Origin: Desmodus rotundus
Taxonomy: Eukaryota; Chordata; Mammalia; Chiroptera; Phyllostomidae
Direction of reading: 5' to 3'
Assembly (NCBI RefSeq): GCF_022682495.2
Contig: NC_071388.1
Span: 86,119,073-86,183,072 of the forward strand
Length of the DNA stretch: 64,000 bases
Position numbers and translations under genes: made by a program. Positions 23,687 through 34,730 of the stretch are shown here, in pieces. The number at the start of each line of letters is the position of its first letter. Position 1 is the first letter of the stretch. Under the pieces are notes generated by a model. It did not search any database. It was given only the letters and a program-made list of their open reading frames with translations, and was not told the DNA's origin.

Positions 23687-23874
23687 AAACCCTCACCTGA
23701 GGACATGATTGTTGATTTTAGAGGGAGAGGAAGGGAGGGAAAGGAGGGAGAGAAACATCGATCTGTTGCTTCCTGCATGCTCCCCGCTGAGACCAAACCC
23801 TCAGCCCAAGCATGTGCCCTGCGACCTTCAGTTTGCGGGATGATGCTCCAATCAACTGAGCCACACGGGACAGG
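23685..23874 (-). repeat. Ves SINE, second tail class
   Basis: On the minus strand it reads cctgtcccgtgtggctcagttgattgg, with 'catcatcccgcaaactg', then the 'acatcgatgtttctctcc'-like motif and a tail 'gtcctcaggtgaggg'. This tail is shared with the copies at 21491 and 29278. A short duplication (gacatg plus variants) flanks it. Confidence 0.88.
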
Positions 23875-25518
23875 AAAGACATGTATTTATTTATTACTTG
23901 CTTATTTATTTTTGGACATGTATTTTTGATGGCACCAAAACAGTCTTGACTTGTTTTACATCTTATTATATTATTTTGAAATATATGGTGGGGGAGAAAC
24001 TGTAATTTTTTTTTTGCATGCTCTCAGCCTCCCTGTTCTGTGTGTCTGACCCAGAGAGTAAGGGGTCATAATTTGGTATTTTTCAGGCAGCTCCATCCCA
24101 GAATGTCAGAGCCTCCTGAGGAAGGACCGTATGTTTGTGTGTTTTGTTCTGACCTTGAGAGGAGCTGGGCTGTCAGCCTGAAAGGCGGGCAGAGCCGTAA
24201 CCTGCTGACCGGGCCACGTGTGCGCCCTGCCGTCAGCCCTCCCTGTCGGTCCAGTGACGACAGCGCGCTTCCAGTCTGTCGGGAACAGAGAGAGACGCGT
24301 TGTCCTTCAGGAGGCTAGCTGTCCCACTGGCTGGGGCTGGGGGGAGTCAGAGTTAACCACTCAGCCAATTTAGAAAAAAACTGGGATGAGCACATGGCAC
24401 CCTGACAGATTTTTCCCAGGGAATATGTTTGTGGTGATTTAATAGTTTCGATCCCTCTCACTAGTTCTCGGAAGTTAAAAGCGGCAGAGCATTTGCATGT
24501 GTACTCTGTACCAAAACTCAGTTTTGTATTTAAATATTTTAGTTAAACATATCTTGTGTTTGTAGAGCATTAATGCTGTTGACAATGCTCTGTGACTGCC
24601 CTCCGTAGGGAATTGGAATCTGTCTTCAATATTAGTCAACAAACCTTAGAAAACATTTGAATAGGAACCAGGACTGTGTGAGCTACTCAAAGGGGCCCTT
24701 GAACGGGAGAACAGAGAGACTAACTCGGGGGGCGGGGACAGCAAGAAAGACAGGGGTCTCAGAGAGATGCGCACTGGCTGCTCTCCCTGCTCCTGCTCAT
24801 TTCACTTTGGAGGTGTGCATTTGATCCCACTGCCGAGGCCCCATCCAGAGAGACGTGGCTTTTCTCCAGGGTGAAGTGCCCGTTCCCTTCCAGCAGAGTG
24901 TCTACTTGGAATTCCTAGAAAACTCATGTCTAACCTGTGGACATGGGCCTCATACACTTGACTCCACTTCCCTCTACTTAACCTGGACCCTAAATTCAGA
25001 AAGAGGCCCAGTGCCTTGGGAGGGCAGGAAATGCACCAGCAGGGAGCTGAGCCCTTGAGTACATGGCAGAGGCACCTGTGTTGATGCCATTCCCTGCATC
25101 TGTAGTGGTCCCATTTCACTCCCCCTTGTCTATACCATGGGGACCCTCGACACCAGCTGAGCTTTAAGGGTGAGAGGTATCCAGTCCCCAGAACCAAGGA
25201 AGGGGCCAGGACAAACTCCCGACCACCTTTCCTATTCTGGCCATGCAGCTCTCTGAGCTGTTTCTGTGTTAAGAAGCTGGGTGTAAAGAGTGCTTCATTT
25301 AATGGGCCGCATGAGGCTAAAAGGGAAATTAGAGCACCCACTGAGAGCTGTGCATTTTCATCAGTGACTTGGGCCTGACCTGAGGTAGCTGGTTTGAAGG
25401 AGGGGACTAGCAAAACGCAGTGTTGTCCCCCTCAGAGGGACGCAGCACCATGGACAGGGTCCTTGATGGGCACAGACCAAACCAGAGACAGAGATGAGGT
25501 TAGAAGTATCAAACAACC
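23875..25518. other. Intergenic; contains the longest open frame of the window on the minus strand
   Basis: No named repeat was recognised. The minus-strand frame 24802-25413 (203 codons) is the longest in the window, but I see no domain, no splice context and no homology I can recall. The GC-richer sequence of 24.7-25.4 kb makes a chance frame plausible, and an unrecognised retroviral internal fragment is another possibility. Confidence 0.4.
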
Positions 25519-26129
25519 TTTCATGACTTCAAATACTTCTTGCCAGCCCCTTCTTGCCTGTAAGGTCTCTACATCCAAGATTACTCTATCCAGCAAAGCT
25601 CTCATTTAGAATGGAAGGGCAGATAAAGTGCTTCTCAGATCAGGTCAAGTTAAAGGAGTTCATCACCACCAAGCCCTTATTATATGAAATGTTAAAGGGA
25701 TTTATCTAAGAAAAAGAAGATAAAAAGTATGAACAGTAAAAATGACAGCAAACTCACAGTTATTAACAACCACACCTAAAACCAAAACAAAAGCCAACCA
25801 AGCCAACAACTAGAACAGGAACAGAACCACAGAAATGGAGATCACATGGAGGGTTATCAACAGGGGAGTGGGAGGGGGAGAGAAGGGGGGGAAGGTACAG
25901 AGAATAAGTAGCATAAATGATAGGTAGAAAATAGACAGGGGGAGGGTAAGAATAGTATAGGAAATGTAGAAGCCAAAGAATTTATATGTATGACCCATGG
26001 ACATGAACTACAGGGGGGGGAATATGGGAGGGAGGGGGTGGGCAGGATGGAGTGGAGTGAAGGGGGGGAAATGGGACAACGTAATAGCATAATCAGTAAG
26101 TATATTCAAAAAAATAAATTAAAAAAATA
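25519..26129 (+). mobile_element. HAL1-like LINE with exact 12-bp target-site duplication
   Basis: The 611-bp insertion begins in an L1 ORF1 C-terminal-like segment ('attactctatccagcaaagc', 'ggagttcatcaccaccaagc', 'tatatgaaatgttaaaggg'). It continues through an A-rich part into a G-rich L1-type 3' UTR ('tatgacccatggacatgaac', 'aatagcataatcagtaag') and an A-rich end. No ORF2 sequence lies between, as in HAL1 (half-L1) elements. tatcaaacaacc is repeated exactly at 25507-25518 and 26130-26141, so the boundaries are firm and this is a complete 5'-truncated insertion. The HAL1 assignment is inference from this arrangement; the duplication is direct observation. Confidence 0.75.
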
Positions 26130-26639
26130 TATCAAACAACCCCACTCTGCCTTCTCCTGCTCTCCCCCAGTCCTCTCTCCTTCTCCCTCTCCAGTCCTCT
26201 CCCACCCAAGCCTCTTCTGGGAAGGGGTTGTGGGCAGGGGAGCCCTGCCCTCCCTATCTGCTCTATTCTGTGCCAAGGAGGGGAAGGGAGACGGGATAAT
26301 CCACCTGTCATTGCAATTCGAGACCGGGACCAATGGGGAGGTCAGCGTGTCCCTCACATGCCCAGCAACAGTGCCCCAGGGCCCAGCCCACACGGGGACG
26401 AGACCAGTGCCACTGTGACGCTCGGACTGGATATATCACCGTCACTCACCAGGGCCTAGAGATGTGATGTGAGCCATCACTATCCACCTGCAGGACACAT
26501 GCAGGAGAGTCAGCCCTGCCCCCCAGCTCCCTTTTATTAACACTCCCCAAGGGACCCCAACACACAGTTTTCCAGCCTTGGACACACCCACTGATTTCCA
26601 AGTAGCCAACTCTCACTTCTGCTGAACTATTTCTTCTGA

Positions 26640-26850
26640 AAGAGCAACACTTCCCCACACATTGTTGCTGTTCGCAAAGCCATCAATGACCTGAACCCCA
26701 AATCTGAAGGTGCATTGCCCTCGCCCTCCCCAGTGTTCTATCAATTGACCCTTCTGTCTTCCCCAACATCTCTCCTTTGGCATCCATGGCCTCCCGGGGG
26801 CCTGCTCCCCCTGCCTGCCTCAGCCTGCTCTGTCACCTTCACTGCTTCCA
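26640..26850 (+). repeat. Possible L2/CR1-type LINE ORF remnant
   Basis: The order 'aaagccatcaatgacctg ... ccaacatctctcctttggc atccatggcc tcc ... tgctctgtcacctt' resembles the L2/CR1 reverse-transcriptase region as found in mammals. It is very diverged, so I hold this loosely. Confidence 0.35.
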
Positions 26851-27679
26851 CGAGGTTATTGAGGCCTTTTGGTCACGAGCTCCTGCCACCAAATCAGTGC
26901 CCAAGGCTGCTGCATAACAACCTCTTTCCTTGATTAGAGCATCTTAATTATGCTCTAGGAATTTGCTTAAACAGATTAATCATCCTTGAGGACAAATTTA
27001 GAAGCCGTGCTTGCTAAGGGATCTGCTCTGAATATTCCCCGGGAAATTCTGATTACACCTGCCTGCTAGGCCTCGGCCAGGCCGTGGGTGCACCAGGGTC
27101 TCGCCACAGGCTGGAGGTCCTCTGCTGCCCCTGCAGCTTTTCCTCCCTCCTCCGGGCAGCAGGGCAGGCTCTAAACTGGAGTGACATCTGGTTGTGAATG
27201 AGGCTGGAGACCGAGAGTTGGCCCTGGCACTCTCTCTCTCCTCTAGAGAACCGTCTGCACTCCAACGAGTGGATTTGTAGACTCCTCTTCAATGAAATTA
27301 GAGTCTTAGTCCACTTATTTGTGGCAGCCCAGGTCCACAGTGGTTCTCATTACAATACCTAGCTTTTAAAAACTACTGACATTGGCGAGTCACCCCAGAC
27401 CAACTTAATCAGAATCTCCAGGATACACCATCTCTATTTTGAAAAAGCAACAGAAAGAGCCCACTAGGTAGTTGCAAATAGAGCCAGGTGGGGAACCACA
27501 GCAACATCTGAGCACTGTCCGATGGTTTACTTCTGTGCACTTAGATGTGGGTAGTCAGCCCCAGAGGCCTTTGGTCCTGAGGACAGATCTGACACTAATG
27601 AAATAGAATGTATGATCCCATCTACTCAGAGTGAGTGTTCATAGATGCTTGAAGCTGGGGACACAGTTTCATGGTGATC

Positions 27680-27915
27680 GAAAGCCAGGGCTTTGGATCA
27701 GACTATGTGGATTTCAGTGTCGTTCTGCTATTTATTAGTTCTGTGACCTTGGGTAAACTATTTGACCTCTCTGAGCCCCAATCTTCTCATGAAAAGTTGT
27801 AACAACTTCACAGGAGTGTAGAGATTTGTGGATAAAGGTATACAAGTGAAGACCTTAAAATAGTGCTGGGCATAGAGTAAGCACCCAGTACAAATTAGCC
27901 ACCATTATTTTCCTC
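27680..27915 (+). repeat. MIR SINE
   Basis: Nearly full-length MIR pattern: 'agccagggctttggatcag', then 'ttctgtgaccttgggtaaac', then 'tttgacctctctgagcccca', then 'gtgctgggcatagagtaagc' and a short A/T end. It lies just left of the provirus. Confidence 0.8.
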
Positions 27916-27996
27916 ATTATTCTCCTCTACAACACCATTTGGCTCAAGGATAGATCAGAATGTTCAGAAGAAGACAGGTCAGTAGACTTTTCCTAG

Positions 27997-28386
27997 TGTA
28001 TTCGTTAGGGATCTCCAGAGAAACAACCGATGGGATATATACGATGTGATTATGAAGCTGCAATCTGCTTTCTGTATGCTGGAGAACCAAGAAGGTTGGT
28101 GGCATAATTCAGTCTGAGTTGAAGTCCTCAGGACCAGGGGCACCATGTTCAAGAGCAGGAGGAGATGATGTCCCAGCTCAAGCAAAGAGACCAAATTTGC
28201 TCTTCCTCCATATTTCTGTTCTGTTCGGGCCCTCTACTGTGGGTGAGAGCCATCTTCTTTACTCAGTCTACTGATTCAAATACTAATCGCTTCTAGAAAT
28301 GCCTTCATAGACACAGCCAGAAATAATGCATTGCCAGTGATCCGGGCATCTCTTAGACCAAACTGACTCATAAAACTAACCATCGA
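27997..28386 (-). repeat. ERVL-type LTR, left copy (3' LTR of the provirus)
   Basis: It shares an ordered set of blocks with 33641-34180: 'ctccagagaaac', 'gatgtcccagctcaagca', 'tttctgttctgttc', 'agaaataatg' and a 'actgactcataaaac' end. At about 390 bp it is about 150 bp shorter than the right copy, mostly through loss in its first half. Confidence 0.75.
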
Positions 28387-28809
28387 AGTTTCATCACTTG
28401 TCAGCTGGGCATCTGAACACATGTCCTTAAACCACACTGAATCTCCAAATAAAGACAATAATTAGATTGCGGTTCTGCTTAACATAACAAGTACTCTGTG
28501 TACAACCAAACCCGTGCTGACCCCGCCCCCCAGCAGAGTGCGTGTAAGGTCCTTCAGTGATGTTTACTCCTCTCCTGATTTCCCCAAACTTAAGTACTAT
28601 GACATGAAACTAATAATATTTAAATACTGATATATATTTGATTCAACATGTTACATAAGAGAATTCTGAAAGAAAACAAAATATTTGCTTAATATACTTA
28701 TTTATACATACAAGTGAATTCATAACAAAATAAAAAGTTAAGACTCATGACAAGTACATCCTCATTTCTATAACTGGTCACATGATTGTAGCTCACATTT
28801 GTAACTGCC

Positions 28810-29100
28810 TTCTACTACCCACTCTGTATTCCCCTCACCTCCAGCAAGCACCTCAGCTGGTCATTGTTCTTACCTGATGGGGTGACCCAAACCTTCATTT
28901 CTGAAGTGACTGGGCCATTAGTAGGCCAGATTGGATTGGCTTTTTCTAGTTTTTCATTGTTCTTAATCAGAGGGCCTGGAAATCTCTGTGACACTGCAAG
29001 GAGTCTCCTGTGTCCCAGACATGCTCTTCCTACCTGCGCGGTAGAGTAGCAGTCCAATTTCCCCCTCTGGGCTGGATCAATCATCCCAGCTAGCACTGTA
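28810..29100 (-). pseudogene. ERVL dUTPase-side / post-integrase coding remnant
   Basis: A minus-strand frame of 93 codons starts MLAGMIDPAQRGKLDC and later shows KVWVTPSGKNNDQLR. This pattern is found after the integrase in ERVL elements, in the region of their dUTPase-like domain. It is a fragment without intact flanking frame. Being downstream of the integrase in minus orientation fits the provirus order. Confidence 0.6.
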
Positions 29101-29277
29101 ACTCTCTGTGTTGCCTATTTATTGAGAAGCACAGGAGTCCAAAGTGGGGGAAGGGGTAGGCATCTGGACTTCTAGTTCAATAGAATCATTGTTGTGTCTC
29201 CTGGTGGAAGTTCCTCCAGGAGCATAGTTCCTCCCATGGGAACTAAGCCCTATAGTCCAGTAGGGTTATGGGAACAG

Positions 29278-29478
29278 ACTCTGGTCAGGTAGCTCAGTTA
29301 GTTGGAACATCATCCTATACATCAACATGGTTATGGGTTTGATTCCTGGTCAGGATGCATACAGGAGGCAACCACTCGATGTTTCTCTCTTACATCGATG
29401 TTTCTCTGCCACTCTCTCTCTCTCTTCCTCTCTCTCTAAAATCAATAAGTATATCCTCAGGTGAGAATTAAAAGGAAA
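29278..29478 (+). repeat. Ves SINE inserted in the ERVL provirus
   Basis: A degenerate head (ctctggtcaggtagctcag) is followed by 'catcatcctatacatc', B-box-like 'gggtttgattcctggtcag', two 'gatgtttctct' motifs, a TC-rich tract and the tail 'atatcctcaggtgagaatt'. It belongs to the second tail class. It is younger than the provirus it splits. Confidence 0.85.
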
Positions 29479-29699
29479 AATGGAATATGAATCAAAAATG
29501 TTGCTAGTGGGTCACTAGGAGAAATAGTGAGTGGTACCACTTACATTTCGACCCCTTAATTCTTGGACCATAAATCCTGATTATCAAAGATATGGCACCA
29601 CAGGACACATCTGCAGCTTTCTGAAGAACTTTGTGCTAACCCTGCAAGGCATTGCCATCTAACTGGCTCTGTAACTGAGTCTTCAAAAGGCCTTTCTAC

Positions 29700-30260
29700 T
29701 GTTCTATCAAGCCAGCTGCTTCAGGAAGGTGGATCACATGAGACCAGGGAGTTCCAGGCCACGGGCCCACTGCCACACTTCTTTTGCTGTGAAGTAAGTT
29801 CCTTAAGTGGAAGCAGTTCTGTGTGTAACACCATGGTGGTGGATGAGGCACTGTCCAGGTCTGTGGGTGATAACTTCAACAGAAGCATTGTGTACAAGGA
29901 AGGCAAATCTGTGTACAGAGTGAGCGTCTATTCCAATAAGTGCAAAATGCTGCACCTTTCATGATGGAAGTGGCCCAATATAATCAACCTGTCACAGGGT
30001 AGCTGGCTGATCATTCTGGAGGATGGTACCGAGTCGGGGGTTTGGTATTGGTCTCTTTGCTGGCAGACTGAGCACTCAGCAGTCGTTATAGCCAGGCCAG
30101 CCTCGGTGAATGGAAGTCCATATTGCTGAGTCCATGCAGAACCTCCATCTCTGCCACCATAGCTTCTTTGTTCAGGAGCCCAGGGCACTAGGACAGGGGT
30201 GGCTGGGCTAAGAGGCTGACTGGTAGCCATGGAATGGGTCATCCAACCCGCTTAATTATT
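29700..30260 (-). pseudogene. ERVL integrase remnant
   Basis: On the minus strand a frame (29928-30242) contains CSVCQQR, the CxxC part of the retroviral integrase zinc-binding domain, and continues into a core-like segment with LIILGHF in the expected place. The next frame (29721-29906) continues in a different register. Stops and frameshifts make it inactive. Confidence 0.65.
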
Positions 30261-30299
30261 AAAGTCCTCCTGTACTAAGGTCACCTTTTGGTGAGTATT

Positions 30300-31450
30300 T
30301 GCATGGGACACAAATATCTTCATGTCTTTTGCCCATTCAGAGAGGTCTGTTCACATACATCTTTCCCAAATTGTTTCTTTTTTTTTTTTTGAACCAATTA
30401 TGTTTATTTTGAATGTGAAGATTTTTTCTAATTATGCACAAACTTCTAACAATGTCCAAACTTCTTTATCACCAATTTTTCAATCATGTTCCCTCGAAGT
30501 CCCTGACCGTCTAGCCAAGCCATCGGCCACAGCCCATGAATCGGTATATAACTATGTGTTTGACCATTTCTCTTTCCAAGCAAAGTGAACTCCAGGTGCA
30601 CACCTGAACTTCTGCGCACTGGGAAGATTTCCCTTCACTGCCCTGGGATGTCCCAGAGAGGGGCTACGGTGCTGCCGCTGCCCACTGCAGGTGGTGCCTG
30701 CATGTTGCGTACAACCACCTGCAAACTAGGCCCAAGTGCTCTCTTCCTCTGCGAACTGATGCAGGGGACGCGCCGCGAGACCACAGGGGCAGGCCAGGAG
30801 AGAGAAGGCAGTGCTGCAAGCACCTGGACCACGGGCATTTGGGCCCTTCTCATGAAACTTGTGCTTTTAGAGCCTGCTTGGAGCTGATCACACTTAATGA
30901 TTTCCGTTTGATGACGGAGTATGTGCCCAAATTTATGGCTTGGTGGGTCAGATGGCACCATCACCTGGTGACTCGGTGATCCATAGTCAGGTGTTCATGC
31001 TCTACTAAGGCCCGGTAGCAGGCCAAGAGCTGTTTCTCAAAAGGAGAGTGGTTTTTAGCAGATGATGACAGACCCTCGCTCTAAAATCCTAGAGGCCTGA
31101 GCTGTAAAAGGTTGCAAACAGAAAGGCTTCCTATGTGTCACTGACATATCAAGCAAGGTTGAAGCTGCTGGATCATCTGGCTCAAGTGGCAGAAGAGCTT
31201 ACTCAACAGCCGGGACCTGTCGCAGTCCTCTCATACTGTAGGCCCCACTTCAAACCAGCTGCTTTCGAGTCACTGGGCAAATAGACTGAATAGCACATCC
31301 AAATGAGGAACAGGTTGCTTTCAAAATCCTGAGGCCCAGGGTATTGTGCCTCTTCCTTAGTTGTAGGAGGGGTTAGAAGCAGTAACTTAGCCTTCACCTT
31401 TGAGGGGATATTTAAACCCACTGGACCCTTGGAAATTCCACTGAGATAGA
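30300..31450 (-). pseudogene. ERVL RNase H / connection region remnant (weak)
   Basis: Located between the reverse-transcriptase and integrase remnants. The minus-strand frames (30635-30964, 31203-31421) are short and shifted. Assignment rests mainly on position within the provirus, supported by a few patches of resemblance. Confidence 0.4.
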
Positions 31451-31499
31451 AGGCCCCTGGATTTTAGTCAGATTTACTTTCCACCTTCTAATATGCAAA

Positions 31500-31900
31500 T
31501 GGCTTACCAATAAGCCCAAAACAGTTGCTTTTCTCACTTAATGGGTCCGATCAGCATAATGTTACCAGTTTAGCAGACCAGTGTGTTATCTTGTAGAATG
31601 GATAGGCAGAAAAAAGTTCCTGAGAGCTAAATTATGACCTAGGGCTAGAGAGGTGATATACCCTCGGGTATAACAGTGAAATTGTATTGCTGGCCTTGCA
31701 ACCTGAAAACAAACAAACAAACAAACAGTTTCTCGTGGGCCTTATGGACAAGGATGGAGAAAAGGCCAGATCAATAGTTGTGTACCAGGTACCAGGGGAG
31801 GTGCTAATTTGTTTAAGCAATGAAACCCCATCTGGTGCAGCAGCTGCAATGGGAGCTGCCACCTGGTTAAGCTTACAATGACCCACTGTCACTCACCAAG
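31500..31900 (-). pseudogene. ERVL reverse transcriptase remnant
   Basis: The minus-strand frame 31632-31892 contains PDGVSLLKQISTSPGTWYTT followed by IDLAF, which fits the ERVL reverse transcriptase around the first catalytic aspartate of the palm. An AAAC tandem (31706-31726) has expanded directly inside and breaks the reading. Confidence 0.65.
31706..31726. repeat. (AAAC)n microsatellite
   Basis: About five AAAC units inside the provirus RT remnant. Confidence 0.9.
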
Positions 31901-33640
31901 ATGCATCTGTCTCCTGCGCAGAACAAATGGGAGAGCTGAATGGGGACGTGGCGGGAATTGCCGCTCTTGTATCTTTCATGTCCTTGATGGTGGCACTATT
32001 CTCTGAAATCCCTTCAGGGATGTGGTATTACCCTGGGTTTCCTATTTTCCTAGGTAGAGACAGTTCTAATGGATTCCTCTTGGCCTTTCCCATCACAATA
32101 GCCCTCACTCCACAAGGGATGGAACCAAGGAGAGAATTCTGCCAGGTGCTGAGCATGTCTCTTCAGTTATGCATTCTGGAACTGGGGAGCAGGTGGGGGG
32201 GTAACCACAGGATGGGTTCAGAGACCCACTGTGAGATGAACCTGAGCTGAAAGTCATTGGATACCTGACCCTACTAAGCCCCTCTCCTAAAAGGCCACAG
32301 TGATATTTTGAGTCTCCTGGAATCAGTGTCAGTTCAGAGGCAGTGTCTGATTGTCCTGAATGGTCTGATTATTTCCTTTTCCCCCGTGTACAGTCATCCT
32401 CATCAAAGGTCCCTTTGGGGAAGGCTGGGAGAAAGATTAACACGATCAATTTTGGGTAGTATACTGAGATCCTTCCCCAAGAGGACCCAGCTGTCCCTTC
32501 ATTCGGAGGCTCTAGGTCTGTACACAGGCTCAAGGCTGGGAACGAATTCAGATGCGGCGACTCCCTGTTAGAAACACACTGTTAGCGTCCCTTCTAGCTT
32601 CCCAAGCTGCAACATTAAATGCAAAATCTCTGCTTAGAGAGCCCATATCAGTAAATTCAGCCTGATGCAACGTTCTGTTATTGTCACCATTAGCCCACCT
32701 CCTACTATTCATTCCCATGGATATTCCCTGCCTTTCTGTCTGTACGAATGAAAGAACTCAAGTAGTTCTCTTGGACTGTAACACACTTCCTCATGAGTCA
32801 CATTTTGTACCTCACCTTTAGGGGCCTGCAGGGACTTGAGTCTAATTACAGGTCCAGAAGAAAAGAGGGGAGGTAGGGGTGAGTGCTGAGGAGAACTAAC
32901 ATTGTCTTGCATGGCAACTGTCTCAGGAGAGGCCATTCCCATTTGCTCACGCATGCAGGTAAGCTTCCAGACTGAGATAGAGAAGCTGTTTCTACGGGGG
33001 TGGGGAGGCCAGTTCTACTCGGGGTGGGGAGACCTCTCATACCGGCAAAGAAGAATTGTCATGAGGTGGGGCCTCAACATTCCCCGCTTCATTAGGATCT
33101 TCTCACGTATCACCATCCCAGCTTACAGGAGCTCATTCTGTTCCAACCAACGCCTTCACTTTCACAGTTGACACTCTGTCAGGCTGAATCCCCAACAATT
33201 TCAGCTCTGTGGGTACAGGAGATAAGGCTCTCCTTCAGGGCACAATAGAAGCTTTCAGGTAGTTTTTGCTGCCCTTGAGTTGGGAATTTGAATCCTTGAC
33301 TTCATCTTTTTCTTTCACCACTTTGTCCAGTAATATTAACAGCAACTAGTCACTGTAATTGTATTCTTTAGTTTTCTAAAATGCTTGAGAGTATCATATA
33401 CAGAGTCACTTAGCTCATTGCTTCACATAAGTGGTTGATTGGGAGTATGCACTGGAGACGTTTTGCATATCTCTGTAGACAGTCCACACTAGGGATTTCC
33501 AGGGCTCTCTTTACTCCTAGCCACTAGGGTTTTAGTCTAACCAGGTTAGCGAGACTCTTCCCAAAACTCCAGAACTAATTAAAAAAATTCATCCTTAAAA
33601 TTCTGTTCCTCTGTAACCATTCCCAGTACCAAACTCCGCA
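31900..33640 (-). pseudogene. ERVL gag / leader region (by position)
   Basis: This lies between the reverse-transcriptase remnant and the right LTR, where gag, protease and the leader should be. I cannot recognise clear gag motifs on my own reading. Just inside the LTR the minus strand reads tttggtactgggaatgg, a plausible remnant of a tRNA primer-binding site of the Leu type often used by ERVL. Confidence 0.4.
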
Positions 33641-34180
33641 CTGGCCAGGTTTCTCCAAGAAAACAGAATCAGTATGATATGGATATGGATACAGGTATAG
33701 ATATAGATGATACAGATATAGATAAGAGGAGGCTTATTATAGGAATTGGCTGACATAATTATGGAGGGGAAGGAGTCCCACAATCCACCCTCTGCAAGAG
33801 AGTGGAGAGCCAGGGAAGTCAGTGGTATAACTCTGAGTACAGAGGCCTGAGGGGAGCCGATGATGTAAGTCTGAGTCCAAAGCCCCCAGAATGGGAGACC
33901 AGAGGTGAGCCTCAGGCAGAGTCCAAAGGTCAGAGCAGCAGGAGCACGGGTGTGTGAGGGCAGGAGGGGATCGTGTCCCAGCTGAAGCACAGAGAGCAAA
34001 GGCGCCCTCCCTTTGCCTTTCTGTTCTGTTCACGCCCTCAGTGCACTGATGAGGGTGATCTTAATTCAATGCTAAACTCTTCCAGAAACACCCCCATAGA
34101 CACTCTCAGAAATAATGTTTTACCAGCTATTTTGGTATCTTTTAGCCCAGTCAAGCTGACACGTAAAACGAACCGTCACA
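33641..34180 (-). repeat. ERVL-type LTR, right copy (5' LTR of the provirus)
   Basis: On the plus strand it begins ccaggtttctccaagaaaac, carries an expanded ATAGAT/GATATG tract (about 33672-33724), 'aggaattggctgacataat', 'gtgtcccagctgaagcac', 'agaaataatg', and ends in aaccgtcaca. It matches the left copy in block order and is about 540 bp. Confidence 0.78.
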
Positions 34181-34529
34181 TCTAGCTAACAAAGCTGAAA
34201 CCGAAACGCATCGACGACAGATCTTTTGCGGGTACTCTCTTTATGTAAGGAATAACAAGGAACTGTTTCAGGTGTTCTGCTCAGGATTTATAGTCCTGTT
34301 AGAACCAGATTACTTTATTGTTTGTAGATTGCCTTTTGAAATTTTTTAAAGTAGTTTGGAAGAGAACCAAAAATAAACAAAACTAATCAACTCAAACGAG
34401 TGAATTCCAAAAACAACGATAAATAATGGCCTTGAATACAGCATGTGTTTTTCAGGTCATCCCTGTCCAGGGGAAGCATGTTTTATCTCTAAATCTTGTT
34501 ATATAAGGAACTGTTAACATATCACAGTT

Positions 34530-34730
34530 GAACAGGGCAGTGGAGAGAATGTGGCCAGCGCAGCGTAGGAAAACTCAGCGGGTACTTGGAGCGCGGCGAG
34601 GACAGTCCCGTCAAACCCAGTTCTCTCCGTCTGCTGGGCGTGCGTGGTGCCCGCGTCGAGCAGAGCGGGGTGAACGGGCCGGATCGTGCTTTCCTGAAAC
34701 GCGCCAACAAGCGTGCAATTGACTCTGAAG
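34530..34730. promoter_or_regulatory. CpG-rich patch, function unknown
   Basis: About 200 bp with many CpGs (gcgcggcgagg, gcgtgcgtggtgcccgcgtcg, aacgggccggatcg) directly beyond the provirus, in AT-rich surroundings. No repeat family is recognised. It is too small for a classical CpG island, and promoter activity is only a possibility. Confidence 0.25.

Larger units (their letters stand above)
27997..34180 (-). mobile_element. ERVL-type (class III) endogenous retrovirus, decayed provirus
   Basis: Two related LTRs, 27997-28386 and 33641-34180, enclose about 5.3 kb. The flanking 5 bp are cctag (27992-27996) and tctag (34181-34185), fitting a 5-bp target duplication with one change. Minus-strand fragments in between follow the ERVL order: possible gag, reverse transcriptase, RNase H, integrase, dUTPase-like region. 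All frames are broken by stops and shifts, so no protein can be made. A Ves SINE (29278-29478) inserted later. The LTR ends (ctccagagaaac ... accatc/gtcaca) resemble MLT2-type ERVL LTRs of mammals. Confidence 0.8.

Noticed and set aside
23305..23796. 163-codon minus-strand frame
   Set aside because: It runs through a Ves SINE and its microsatellite tail, and no domain is seen.
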